Below are positions 8,063 to 16,938 of a stretch of DNA of 64,000 bases, piece by piece. This DNA is from Thiothrix nivea DSM 5205 (GTDB taxonomy: Bacteria > Pseudomonadota > Gammaproteobacteria > Thiotrichales > Thiotrichaceae): assembly GCF_000260135.1 (NCBI RefSeq), contig NZ_JH651384.1, positions 3,580,693-3,644,692 on the forward strand, in the 5' to 3' direction. The translations under genes and the position numbers were made by a program. Under the pieces are notes generated by a model, which searched no databases, was not told the origin of the DNA, and saw nothing but the letters and a program-made list of their open reading frames with translations. The first letter of the stretch is position 1; each line of letters starts with the position of its first letter.

Positions 8063-10330
8063 GTGAATTACAGGGACAGCATTATAGGGCTGGTGAGTGT
8101 AGCGGTATTGATGTCCGCCTGCACTTCCATCAAAGGTAGCCCGGGATACCGCAGCAATATCAAAAACAAAGGCTTCCAGCGCAGCGATGCAATCAGGGAG
8201 CTGGAACCTGCTGCGGTTGGATTATCACGCCCGGTACTGCATCCAACGGATGACGGTGGCATTCAAGCGGTTGGCTATCGGGAAGAAACACCACCCGCGA
8301 CGCCAGCGTGGGATTCCATGCCAAGCGGCTCGGTCACTACCCCCCAAGACGACAAAGATGTGGAACTGATCTTGGGTAGCCAACAATATTACCGTTCTGA
8401 CATTGCGGCTCCCAGCACCCGGAGCGGCAAATCATCCGGCGAAGCTGGCGTGGCACTGAATTTTGAACGCGCCAGTATCCGCGAAGTCGTCAAGGTTGTG
8501 CTTGGCGACATCCTCAAGGAAACCTATACGGTAGAGCCGGGTGTGGAAGGCGAAGTCACCATCAACTCGACCGACCCGATTCCGCGCGAAAGCCTGATCC
8601 CGACACTTGAATCCCTGCTGCAATCACAGGGTGCGGTGCTTTACCGCGATGACACCGGCAATTACCGGGTGGCTGCCCGCGCCAACCTCAAGGGGCGGGG
8701 CATGATGCCGTCCACCGGCGGTAAAATCAAACCCGGCTACAGTATGCAGGTTGTGACCTTGCGTTACATACCTGTCACCGAAATGCAGAAAATCCTGGAG
8801 CCAATTGCCAGCCCCGATGCGTTTGTGCGGGTTGACCCGAACCGCAACATGATGGTGTTGGCCGGAACCAGTTCCGAACTCGCCAACCTGATGGCTACTA
8901 TCAATACCTTTGATGTCAATGTGCTGAAAGGCATGTCGGTGGGCATTTATCGCCTGAAAAACGTGGAAGTGTCGGTCGTCGCCAAAAACCTCGACGCCCT
9001 GTTTGGGGAAAGCGGCAACAGCCCCATGGCTGGTATGATCAAGATCATGCCGATCGAGCACATGAATAGCATCATGATCATTTCCGCCAACCCGGATTAC
9101 CTGCGCGACATGAAGGACTGGGTAGACCGCTTCGACCAAGTAAGCCAGACGGCAGGGCAGCAGTTGTTCGTGTATCAGGTGCAGAATGGCGATGCCGAAC
9201 ATTTGGCGGACATGCTCAACCAGATTTTTGGTGGCAAGAAGAGCAGCAGTAGCAATGGGGCATTGCCTGGCAGTAATACCTCCAGCCTTGCGCCAGGTCT
9301 GGATGCCGCCACTGTCGGTGCTGATGGCAAGCCGGTGGCAGATCCGGTCAAAACCATGCTGGGGGGTTCCGATGGCGGCGTCACCATCAACCCGGATGCA
9401 GAAGTGCGTATCGTCGCTGACAAGATCAATAATTCCTTGATGATTATGTCGAATGAGGATGCCTACAGGCAGATCCTGGAGTCGCTCAAGCGCATCGACG
9501 TGATGCCTATGCAGGTGCAGGTGGAAGCTTCCATCATGGAAGTGACCCTGACGGACGGCCTTGAGTATGGCTTGCAATGGTACTTCAAGAACAATGGCAA
9601 TGCCTTTGGCGCGAACGGTTTGGGTGGTTTGAGTTCCGGTAGCAACGGTTACACAACACCGGGTGGCTTCTCTTTCTCGGCCACGCTGGGGGCCGACCGG
9701 GTGATGGGGGCGCTGAATGCATTGGCGCGCCAGTCCAAGGTTCGGGTACTGTCTTCACCATCGATCCTGGTACTGGATAACCAGACGGCTTCCATCAAGG
9801 TGGGGGATCAGCAGCCAGTCTTTACCGGTAGCCTCTCCACCCCGAATGGTAATGGCACTAGCCTGACTACGGCTACCACCGTGCAGTACAAGGACACAGG
9901 CGTATCCTTGCAGGTCACGCCGCACGTGAATACCAACGGCTTGGTGAAGATGGACATCCAGCAGGACATCACCGACGTGGGTGAAGTTGATTCCGCCACC
10001 GGTAACCGCAGCTTCCTGCAACGCAACATCAAGAGCAATGTGGCGGTCAAGAGCGGCGAAACCATCGTGCTGGGCGGCCTGATCCGCGACAACAACACCG
10101 AGGGGCGCAATGGCGTGCCGGGTCTGAGCAATGTGCCCGTTGTGGGCAGCCTGTTCAGTGGTAACAGCAAAGGTGGTAAGCGTACCGAACTGCTGGTGCT
10201 GATCACGCCAACGGCCATCAAGGATCAGCGCGATCTGGTCAAGACTGGCGAAGAAATGCGTGACCGTATGCGCCGCCTGATGGATGGCGACAAATTCTTT
10301 CCACAATTGAGAGGGCAATATGTTGAATAA
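8063..10330 (+). CDS. gspD: Type II secretion secretin, lipoprotein form (GspD/XpsD)
   Basis: About 755 residues, the usual secretin size, forming the outer-membrane channel of type II secretion. The N-terminus is a lipoprotein signal with lipobox LMSAC, as in XpsD, followed by an N0 domain (VALNFERASIREVVKVVLGDI ...), several N-domain repeats (VVTLRYIPVTEMQKILEP; GIYRLKNVEVSVVAKNLDAL; FVYQVQNGDAEHLADML) and the C-terminal secretin core with VPVVGSLF and ELLVLITP. The GTG at 8063 with GGGG 7 bases upstream is preferred over the TTG at 8057. A 123-base gap separates it from the N gene, so it may also have its own promoter. The start of the next small lipoprotein overlaps its end by 11 bases. 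Confidence 0.92.
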   Translation: MNYRDSIIGLVSVAVLMSACTSIKGSPGYRSNIKNKGFQRSDAIRELEPAAVGLSRPVLHPTDDGGIQAVGYREETPPATPAWDSMPSGSVTTPQDDKDVELILGSQQYYRSDIAAPSTRSGKSSGEAGVALNFERASIREVVKVVLGDILKETYTVEPGVEGEVTINSTDPIPRESLIPTLESLLQSQGAVLYRDDTGNYRVAARANLKGRGMMPSTGGKIKPGYSMQVVTLRYIPVTEMQKILEPIASPDAFVRVDPNRNMMVLAGTSSELANLMATINTFDVNVLKGMSVGIYRLKNVEVSVVAKNLDALFGESGNSPMAGMIKIMPIEHMNSIMIISANPDYLRDMKDWVDRFDQVSQTAGQQLFVYQVQNGDAEHLADMLNQIFGGKKSSSSNGALPGSNTSSLAPGLDAATVGADGKPVADPVKTMLGGSDGGVTINPDAEVRIVADKINNSLMIMSNEDAYRQILESLKRIDVMPMQVQVEASIMEVTLTDGLEYGLQWYFKNNGNAFGANGLGGLSSGSNGYTTPGGFSFSATLGADRVMGALNALARQSKVRVLSSPSILVLDNQTASIKVGDQQPVFTGSLSTPNGNGTSLTTATTVQYKDTGVSLQVTPHVNTNGLVKMDIQQDITDVGEVDSATGNRSFLQRNIKSNVAVKSGETIVLGGLIRDNNTEGRNGVPGLSNVPVVGSLFSGNSKGGKRTELLVLITPTAIKDQRDLVKTGEEMRDRMRRLMDGDKFFPQLRGQYVE

Positions 10331-10712
10331 CAAGTTTTTCGGTGTGCTACTAACCGCTTCCCTGCTGACGGCCTGCGGTTCTGGTGAAGATGTGTTGGGC
10401 AAGGCGGCGGAAGGGCGTTGGAATGCTTTGATCAGTGGGGATATGCAAGCCGCTTATCAGTACTACACCAAGGCTTTCCAGGAAACTACCCCACTGGATA
10501 TGTTCAAGCACAAGGTACATAGCGGCTTATGGAAAAAAGCCGAGGTCACCAAGGTGACCTGTACTGAGCCTGGCAAACGCTGCGATGTGGACGTGGAAGT
10601 CACGGCAGCAATCAGGATGAGAGGGTTAAAGGAACCCATGGAAAGCAGCGCGACCTTGCACGAGGTCTGGGTCAAGGATGGTTGGTTTTCAGATTGGCGG
10701 TACGTGAATTGA
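10320..10712 (+). CDS. Small lipoprotein coupled to the secretin gene
   Basis: A 130-residue protein with a clear lipoprotein signal (lipobox LLTAC at residue 19). The mature part begins as an NTF2-like helix (AAEGRWNALISGDMQAAYQYY) followed by strands (VTKVTC, CDVDVEVTAAIRM, VWVKDGWFSDWRYV), a pattern seen in small NTF2/SnoaL-like periplasmic proteins. Two internal Cys (in CTEPGKRC) could form a disulphide. Its start overlaps the gspD stop, so the two are translationally coupled; a role as a pilotin or secretin accessory factor is a reasonable guess but not shown by similarity. Confidence 0.75.
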   Translation: MLNNKFFGVLLTASLLTACGSGEDVLGKAAEGRWNALISGDMQAAYQYYTKAFQETTPLDMFKHKVHSGLWKKAEVTKVTCTEPGKRCDVDVEVTAAIRMRGLKEPMESSATLHEVWVKDGWFSDWRYVN

Positions 10713-12045
10713 CGAATGGGCGCATAAATTTTTTATTTGATTCGGTATAATTCATTTAACGCTTGATTCTGGCCAAGTGTGTGATAGAAAAATCCAAACT
10801 CCGTTAATTAACCAAAAATGAATGACAATAAAGACAGGAGGCACGCAAGTGTTTAAGAAAAATAAGATTGCCCTCAGCGTTGCGGTTGGGGTTATTGGTG
10901 CCGTTGGCATCATGACAAGCGCCCAAGCGGTGCATGTCAATCCGGATGGGACGGGGCAGGTGCTGCTTTTTCCTTACTATAATGCCAAGGAAAACTATGT
11001 AACCAACATTAATCTGGTGAACTCCACTGACGAGACCAAGGCAGTCAGGATCAAGTTCCGTGAAAGCAAGCATAGTAAGGATATGTTTGACTTCAATATC
11101 TATATGTCGCCCAATGATGTCTGGACAGGGACTTTGAGGCAAAGTGCAGAGCCGGATGAAAACGGCAAGTATGTGGCATCTTTACGTACAACAGACCGGA
11201 GTTGTACCCTCCCGGTAAGAATGGCGGCCACTTGTGCAGATGGGAAATGTGAAACCATTCAAAATTTCCATGGTTATCAATACTATAAAGATGCATCAGG
11301 TAGTCCGATGTTGGATGCCTCAGATACTCAGGAAGGGTACATCGAAGTTATTGAAATGGGTGTGGTAACAGACGCTGGTGTACAGGCGGATGTTGTTCAT
11401 GAGGATGGTGAGCCAGTCAACTGTAAGGCGCTGGAAAAGAAATACTGGGCGTCTAATGGTATTTTCACCTTGGCTCCAACCAAGGATCAAAGTCAGGCAG
11501 GGATCTCTGCCCCAACAGGTGGGCTGTTCGGTGAAACAGCAGTTCTCAACCTGCAAACCGGGACTTCTTTTGCTGTGGAACCAGTTGCCATTGATAACTA
11601 TACCAATAGCATTGAGGCGCAAGTTAGCCCGGGCTACAAGCGGTTTATTCAGAAATTGCGCACCAACTGGAAATATGTGCCCCAACATACTCGTCCAGAC
11701 GATGATTACTTGTTTGACCTCCCATCGCTCGCAAGTGGTGATGTCACAACCAGTAACATTTTGAGAACCGGGGTGACGGGTGCGGCGGAAATGGTCGTGA
11801 CAACTTGGAAACAGTTTGACCATGATCCGAGTTCAGAAAGTGAACTGGATGTATCTGGAAATCCAGTCAAAGTATTGGATCCTCCCGTTGTAGGTCAACG
11901 CATTCCGGGTGATAGCCCCGACAATAACCTTTATGGTGATGATGACGTCACTACTGCATCTGGCGTGAACCCTTATCCGATTGCCCATATCCTGGCGACG
12001 AATGCGGTGATGAATGAATATTTCCTGGATCCAACCAATAGCTAT

Positions 12046-13168
12046 TAGGACTTACGCATTGACGGCGGCCTGAAATTGTGGGTTGAGGTGCTGCTTGCCT
12101 TGCATGAAGCGGCTGACAAAAGCAGCCACAGCATCCGTGTACAAGTCGCGTTGCCATTGGTAGGCGTTGCTGATGATGTCAACAAACTGCATCTGTTGCA
12201 GGTGGACATAGCTGCACAAGGCGGCAAAGATATGGTTACGTATCGGGACGTTGCCGCGTACCTGGAATTTCTCGATATGGCAGACCTGCTTGATCATGCG
12301 GTGGTATTGCTCAATCTGCCAATGCTGGTCATGCAGGGTCTGGAAATCCGCTTGCTGGAAGGTGTCATAGGCGTCAGCATTCGGGAGGAAAACCACGTAA
12401 TGGCGCAGTTGGTCTTTTAACTGCGTCCGAAACAGCTTTACCTCGCCAAATTCGCGTAACCAGACCCTCAGCCCGTCAGCAGGGATGTCCAGTTTCTGTA
12501 CCTGCACCCATGACCCCTTTTCGGTGGATACCCGGCGGTTGCTTTCCACAGCGAACAGGAACCCCATGCGGTGGTTTCTTACCGTTTTGAGGTTGCCCAC
12601 ACAGGAATACCAGCTATCCCCGGTCATGAAGGCGGGTTGCAGCCCCCATGCCAACACGTCCTCCAGCATGTCGAGGAAATAATCATTCTTGGTCTTGCCC
12701 TCTGCCTTGTCATACACCCGGTAGTTGACCGGCAGGCTGCGCCCTTGCGGGTCACTGTAATACAACGTGATCAGGTTCAGCCCCTTGACCACCCGGTGGT
12801 GCTTGCCTGACCAGAAGTGTCCAACCAGCTCCATATGCTGGCTGTAGGGTTTGTCCAGCGTACTGTCATCCACATTCAATGTCCCGCCCACCAGGTTCAG
12901 CAGCCGCGATGCTTCGTTGAACAGGTCTTTTGGCTCATAGGCTTCCCGCAACAGGAAGCGGTTTACACTGTCATGCGAGATGCCCATCACTTCCGACAGG
13001 CGGGTGCAGGTGCTTGATTTCGGTTCACTCATCAGAAACCCCATGTACATTGGCAGGGTGCAATTGGCTGTCGGTGGGCGTTTGGGCCTTCTTATCATTG
13101 GCTTTTATGTCGCGTGAAAAACTTATTCCTGACACAGACAGGGCTGCTTCGTCAATGCGTAAGTCCTA
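12046..13168 (-). mobile_element. Insertion sequence, 1123 bp, IS701/IS4-like
   Basis: Bounded by perfect 18-bp terminal inverted repeats (left end TAGGACTTACGCATTGAC) and flanked by a 6-bp target duplication AGCTAT (12040-12045 and 13169-13174). It carries one DDE transposase gene on the minus strand whose stop codon lies within the left repeat. Family naming is tentative because it rests on transposase appearance alone. Confidence 0.88.
12052..13098 (-). CDS. DDE transposase of the IS at 12046-13168
   Basis: 348 residues as an open frame; internal ATGs near 13050 (MYMGFLMSEPKS) may be the real start. The catalytic segments are visible: LNVDDSTLDKPYS (first Asp), AFMTGDSWYSC (second Asp) and the helix around DQHWQIEQYHRMIKQ (Glu), the layout of IS701/IS4-superfamily enzymes with a YREK-like Y-x-x-x-K variant. 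It appears intact, so the element may still be mobile. It is related in layout, but not obviously in sequence, to the transposase at 28135-29330. Confidence 0.85.
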   Translation of the reverse strand: MIRRPKRPPTANCTLPMYMGFLMSEPKSSTCTRLSEVMGISHDSVNRFLLREAYEPKDLFNEASRLLNLVGGTLNVDDSTLDKPYSQHMELVGHFWSGKHHRVVKGLNLITLYYSDPQGRSLPVNYRVYDKAEGKTKNDYFLDMLEDVLAWGLQPAFMTGDSWYSCVGNLKTVRNHRMGFLFAVESNRRVSTEKGSWVQVQKLDIPADGLRVWLREFGEVKLFRTQLKDQLRHYVVFLPNADAYDTFQQADFQTLHDQHWQIEQYHRMIKQVCHIEKFQVRGNVPIRNHIFAALCSYVHLQQMQFVDIISNAYQWQRDLYTDAVAAFVSRFMQGKQHLNPQFQAAVNA

Positions 13169-13901
13169 AGCTATAATGGTCATACGGACTGGGTTGTGAC
13201 TTTCCCAATGAAAAAATATGGGGTGGCCTGGAAGGGAGACCTGACTGGTAGCAAGACTTCTCTGGACACTGTCATGACTGACCGGGATGAATTTGATGAA
13301 CCCCTGTCAACTGACTCAACCCAGCCTGTCATTGTTCGCGAAATGTCATTGCGTGATAAGACGACTGTTTACGCGCGAGTCGATGGATTTGACCGTGAGG
13401 AACAGCCATTGGGTTGTGATGGTTCATTTGGCTTCTCTCCGCCTATTCTTGCAGACAAGAAGATGTGTGACTGGACGGAACTGGAGCGTGAAGTTAACGT
13501 GATTAACTTTAAGACTACAGATAACGAGTATGACAGCAGTTATTCTGTATTGTCAGGAACCGGACAAATCGAGGAGTCTTTGCCGCCACGTAGGGTGTTG
13601 AATGTTGGGCCGTATCTGAGTGGATGGGCGCGGTTGTCCTTCCCAGGTTATGATTTGTCTGCATATCATGATGGAGCAACAACTTATGGCCCTGGTGGCT
13701 CAGTGAATCCTCTGCCAACCAGTGAAATTTATCAAGGGGTTCCCGTCATAGGTGCGGCCTTTATCTCTGGTAAGGTTGTTGAAGGGAGCGCTGACGAATT
13801 TGGTAATGCAATTCCTCACAAATACAATCGGACTAAGAGTAGCGTTGATATCCTTTATTAAGGTGATTCGCCGCGTTAGTTTTATTTGAAAACTAAGGTT
13901 A

Positions 13902-13926
13902 GGGGGCAGGGTTTATTCCTGCCTCC
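13902..13926 (+). terminator. Hairpin after the interrupted exported-protein gene
   Basis: GGGGGCAGG and CCTGCCTCC pair over 9 positions (one G-T) around a 7-base loop, 40 bases after the stop codon. There is no following T run, so it may be a weak terminator or an RNA-stabilising hairpin. Confidence 0.35.
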
Positions 13927-13958
13927 GCCGTGATGCTTGCTTTATGGGGTTTATTGCT

Positions 13959-14765
13959 ATGCGCCAGAAAATCATTTTGGCATTCTTATGCTCTTTTTCA
14001 TTGTTAACTATTGCTGTCGCTGATGAAGCTGCTATCAATAGTGTGCCTGATGCTGCTACGGCTGAGGCTGAAAAGAATTTCTTCACTGATACTCTTGTCC
14101 AAGATGGCGTAAAGCGTGGTTTGGACAAAAGCCCTGAACTGGCTGAACGGGTCGAGCAATTCCGTAAGGATCAGCTTGCCCACATGGCTCTGGAAGCCGC
14201 TACCGATGAGGGGATGCCTGATTTTACCGCCCGAGCTCAGGAACTTTATCAGGCGCGTCTGGAAAAACAATACGATTTGCCATTGCGCTTGCGTGTCCGG
14301 GTGTTGGAAATGAACGTGCCAGAGGGTAAAGAAGCTGAAATCCGCGCTCAACTTGAAGACATCCGCAGCCAGGTCACCAGCGGCAAGTTGGAGTTCCAGA
14401 CAGCGGTGATGGAGCACAGCCAGGCCGGTGATTTGCGGCTTGCCCAGGGTGATAGCTATTGGTTCCGTAAAGGGCAAAAGTCTGATGCTTTCTTCACGTC
14501 GGCGGAATCTCTGTCAGCGGACAAACCGCTGGGGGAAGTATTCATAGATGGGAGTAAGGCATACCTGTTGGGTTTCCTGGAGCGCAAGGAAGCTGAAGTC
14601 CGTTCCTTTGATGATGTTAAGGCCGAAATCATTGCCGAACTGCAACAGGAATACCGCAAAGATCGCCAGGCGGTATTGCTGGATTCCTTACGCGAACAGT
14701 ACAAGCAGGAATCTGGAACTACAGCCAATGCAGAAGCTGGGCTGGCTCACAACGAAATAAAATGA
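13959..14765 (+). CDS. Exported parvulin-type peptidyl-prolyl isomerase
   Basis: From the ATG at 13959 (MRQKIILAFLCSF...) the protein has 268 residues; an in-frame ATG at 13944 would put extra residues before the signal peptide and is less likely. A cleavable signal ends near AVADEAA. An N-terminal helical SurA/PrsA-like chaperone part precedes a PpiC-like parvulin domain (about residues 110-220: RLRVRVLEMNVPEGKEAEIR, ... FRKGQKSDAFFTSAESLSADKPLGEVF), and a charged helix closes the protein. It would help fold exported proteins in the periplasm. Lying just downstream of the interrupted exported-protein gene, it may serve as its dedicated foldase (inference). Confidence 0.75.
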   Translation: MRQKIILAFLCSFSLLTIAVADEAAINSVPDAATAEAEKNFFTDTLVQDGVKRGLDKSPELAERVEQFRKDQLAHMALEAATDEGMPDFTARAQELYQARLEKQYDLPLRLRVRVLEMNVPEGKEAEIRAQLEDIRSQVTSGKLEFQTAVMEHSQAGDLRLAQGDSYWFRKGQKSDAFFTSAESLSADKPLGEVFIDGSKAYLLGFLERKEAEVRSFDDVKAEIIAELQQEYRKDRQAVLLDSLREQYKQESGTTANAEAGLAHNEIK

Positions 14766-14893
14766 TCTGACTTTGCTTTCTTTGACTGGTGACTGTCTGC
14801 CAGACAACACTTGTTGCCATGACAAAAAGGCCAAGGATGGCCTGTTTTTGGATTGGCGTGAAACTGGGGCGTTGCCAAAACTGGGGGCTATCC

Positions 14894-15670
14894 ATGGTAA
14901 ATGCAGCCAACCTGACACTGGTTTGGCAATTGCTGCGGCAAGACTTGCGTGGGCGTTACGCAGGGACTGCGCTGGGCATATTCTGGCTGTTGGCGCAGCC
15001 GTTGTTCATGCTGCTGGTATATGCGTTGGTATTTGGTGAAATTCTGCAACTGCGGCTTGGAACTGCAACGGATTCCAGCCTGTTTGCTGCCTGGCTGTTT
15101 GCCGGGCTGAGCGTGTTCAATGCGTTGGCAGAAGTCTTGACCCGCGCGCCCGCGATTCTTACCGAGCGGCGTGAGCTGTTATTAAACTCCCCTTTGCCTG
15201 CCGGACTATTGCCGCTGCTACCGGTGGGTTCCTCCGTGGTGTTGGAACTGTTGTCGGTAGGGCTGTTGTTGTTGTGGCTGTGTTTCCAGGGGCAGTGCCA
15301 TTGGCAGTTTGTGTTGTTTTACCCCCCATTCCTGCTGGTGCGGGTGCTGTTTTCGCTGGCGTTTGCTTATGCGCTGGCGGTGCTGGGCGTGTTCCTGCGT
15401 GACCTGCGTCAGATGATGCCGCCACTGTTGACGGTGTTGCTGCTGGCCTCCCCCATCGTTTACCCCCTGAGCGCTGTACCGGAGCGGTTTTATGCTTGGT
15501 TTGCGTGGAACCCGCTGGCACAACTGGTGCAAGGCTACCGTGCCGCCCTGCTGGATGGGGCGTTCCAGTGGGAAGTTTTCACTGCATTGGCGTTGCTGGC
15601 CTGCCTGTTGCTGGCGTTTGCCCTGTGGCTGTTCCAACACCTGCTAGCGCGGGCAAGGACTGTCTTATGA
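14894..15670 (+). CDS. ABC-2 type polysaccharide export permease (Wzm-like)
   Basis: The ATG at 14894 gives a 258-residue protein starting MVNAANLTLVWQLLRQDLRGRYAGT, the usual cytoplasmic amphipathic helix of ABC-2 exporters, then six hydrophobic segments. The frame is open back to 14789, but the extension is not family-like. With the overlapping ATPase downstream (4-base overlap) it forms an exporter that moves an undecaprenyl-linked polysaccharide across the inner membrane. It opens the glycan cluster that runs to 24375. Confidence 0.85.
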   Translation: MVNAANLTLVWQLLRQDLRGRYAGTALGIFWLLAQPLFMLLVYALVFGEILQLRLGTATDSSLFAAWLFAGLSVFNALAEVLTRAPAILTERRELLLNSPLPAGLLPLLPVGSSVVLELLSVGLLLLWLCFQGQCHWQFVLFYPPFLLVRVLFSLAFAYALAVLGVFLRDLRQMMPPLLTVLLLASPIVYPLSAVPERFYAWFAWNPLAQLVQGYRAALLDGAFQWEVFTALALLACLLLAFALWLFQHLLARARTVL

Positions 15671-16938
15671 GCGCTGACTGGGCAATCCGCCTGCAACAGG
15701 CAGGCGTTACTTACCGGCGTTATGCGCATCCACGCGACGCGCTGCTGGAATGGGTGTTGCGGCGTCCGCGCCACCAGCCGTTCCACGCCTTGCAGGGGTT
15801 GGAACTGGTGTTGCAGGCAGGTGATTCACTGGGCGTGGTGGGTGACAACGGTGTGGGAAAAAGCACCTTGCTGAAAATGCTGGCGGGAACTTTGCCACCA
15901 ACTGCTGGCGTGTGCGAAGTCCGTGGCCGCCGTTCCGCCCTGTTGGAGCTGGGAACCGGCCTGCAACCGGAATTCAGTGGTGTGGAAAATGCCCGCATGG
16001 GGCTGGCGTTACGCGGCCTTGACCATACTGCCATTGAATGCAAGCTGCCGGAAGTGCTGGCGTTTGCTGAACTCGGCGAATTTGTCCACCAGCCAGTGAA
16101 AACCTGGTCCAGCGGGATGGTGGTACGGCTGGTATTCGCCGTTGCCGCCGTGATCGAACCGGCAGTGCTGATTGTGGATGAGGCGCTGTCGGTGGGCGAC
16201 CAGTATTTCCAGAAAAAATCCCTCGACCGGATGCGCGCCATCCTCGGCAATGGCGCAACCTTGGTGTTTTGCTCCCACAACCTATACCAGATTCGGGAAA
16301 TGTGCCGTCAGGCCGTGTGGCTGGAGCAGGGCAGGGTACGGATGCTGGGGGATGCGCAGACGGTGGTGGATGCGTATCAGGATAATGTGCGGGGGAGGGG
16401 AAATAATGTGGATGAGGGAAGAGGGCAGGCACGGGGGCTTGCCCCTACATGTTCCTCCGTAGGGGCAAGCCCCCGTGCCTGCCCATCTTCGCCGTTTCTC
16501 AGGTCTGTCACCCTCAACCGCGATACCTACCAAACCCACGGCCCCTTCTCGGTAAGTATCCGTGTTGCGCAAGGCGACCGCCCGCTAGCCGACATCCACG
16601 TCGGCATCGTCATCCGCCGTAACGACGACATCCAGTGCTACGGTATCAGCACTTTGCACGATGGGGTATACATGCAGCCGCTGGGCGATGGGGTGCTGGC
16701 AACAACCTTCGTCATTGACCGCTTGCCGTTGCTTTCCGGCGAATATTGCCTGGAGGTCTGGCTGATCGACGCCAGCGGGGTGCATGTCTACGACTCGCGG
16801 GAACGCTGCTGCCATTTCCGGGTGCAACAGGCGGGGCAGCAGCAAGGGGTCGGCATGGTATGGCTGCCGCACCGCTGGGAATCGCCCACCGTAACGCTTC
16901 AGGCAGGGGAGGTGCGGGAACATGCGCTGGCGGAATGA
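15667..16938 (+). CDS. Polysaccharide ABC exporter ATPase with C-terminal glycan-binding domain (Wzt-like)
   Basis: 423 residues from the ATG at 15667, which overlaps the permease stop. The nucleotide-binding domain has Walker A VVGDNGVGKSTLLKML (about residue 58), the degenerate signature KTWSSGMVVRL and Walker B AVLIVDEALSVGD. A C-terminal Wzt_C-like beta domain (about 285-415: SVTLNRDTYQTHGPFSVSIRV ... GEYCLEVWLIDASGVHVYDSRE) would recognise the glycan end before export. The linker between the two domains contains about 21 residues encoded by a perfect 26-bp inverted repeat (16423-16484), apparently an in-frame repeat insertion tolerated in a flexible region. No frame is lost. Confidence 0.88.
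   Translation: MSADWAIRLQQAGVTYRRYAHPRDALLEWVLRRPRHQPFHALQGLELVLQAGDSLGVVGDNGVGKSTLLKMLAGTLPPTAGVCEVRGRRSALLELGTGLQPEFSGVENARMGLALRGLDHTAIECKLPEVLAFAELGEFVHQPVKTWSSGMVVRLVFAVAAVIEPAVLIVDEALSVGDQYFQKKSLDRMRAILGNGATLVFCSHNLYQIREMCRQAVWLEQGRVRMLGDAQTVVDAYQDNVRGRGNNVDEGRGQARGLAPTCSSVGASPRACPSSPFLRSVTLNRDTYQTHGPFSVSIRVAQGDRPLADIHVGIVIRRNDDIQCYGISTLHDGVYMQPLGDGVLATTFVIDRLPLLSGEYCLEVWLIDASGVHVYDSRERCCHFRVQQAGQQQGVGMVWLPHRWESPTVTLQAGEVREHALAE
16423..16484. repeat. Palindromic repeat inside the exporter ATPase gene (GTAGGGGC core)
   Basis: Two perfectly complementary 26-base arms (16423-16448 and 16459-16484) flank a 10-base loop. The inner part of the arms is GCCCCTAC ... GTAGGGGC, the same core as the repeat at 24228-24288, while the outer arm sequence differs. 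It is read in frame as part of the protein. Confidence 0.88.

Larger units (their letters stand above)
10822..13861 (+). pseudogene. Large exported protein of unknown function, interrupted by an IS
   Basis: The 5' part (10822-12045) encodes a signal peptide ending ...MTSAQA and a beta-rich mature protein beginning VHVNPDGTGQVLLFPYY, followed by conserved-looking NINLVNSTDETKAVRIKFRE and FNIYMSPNDVWTG. An IS inserted after codon 408 (Ser-Tyr) supplies an immediate TAG stop. The 3' part resumes at 13175 (NGHTDWVVTFPMKKYG) and ends at 13861. Removing the IS and one 6-bp duplicate restores one frame of 636 residues, so the insertion is exact and recent. Pairs of cysteines suggest periplasmic or extracellular folding. 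I recall similar uncharacterised proteins in other gammaproteobacteria but cannot name a function. Being next to the secretin genes it could be a type II secretion substrate (inference). A TATAAT at 10746-10751 may be its -10 box. Confidence 0.8.

Noticed and set aside
8624-9577. 317-residue minus-strand open frame
   Set aside because: It lies wholly inside gspD and has no recognisable motif; it is a codon-usage shadow.
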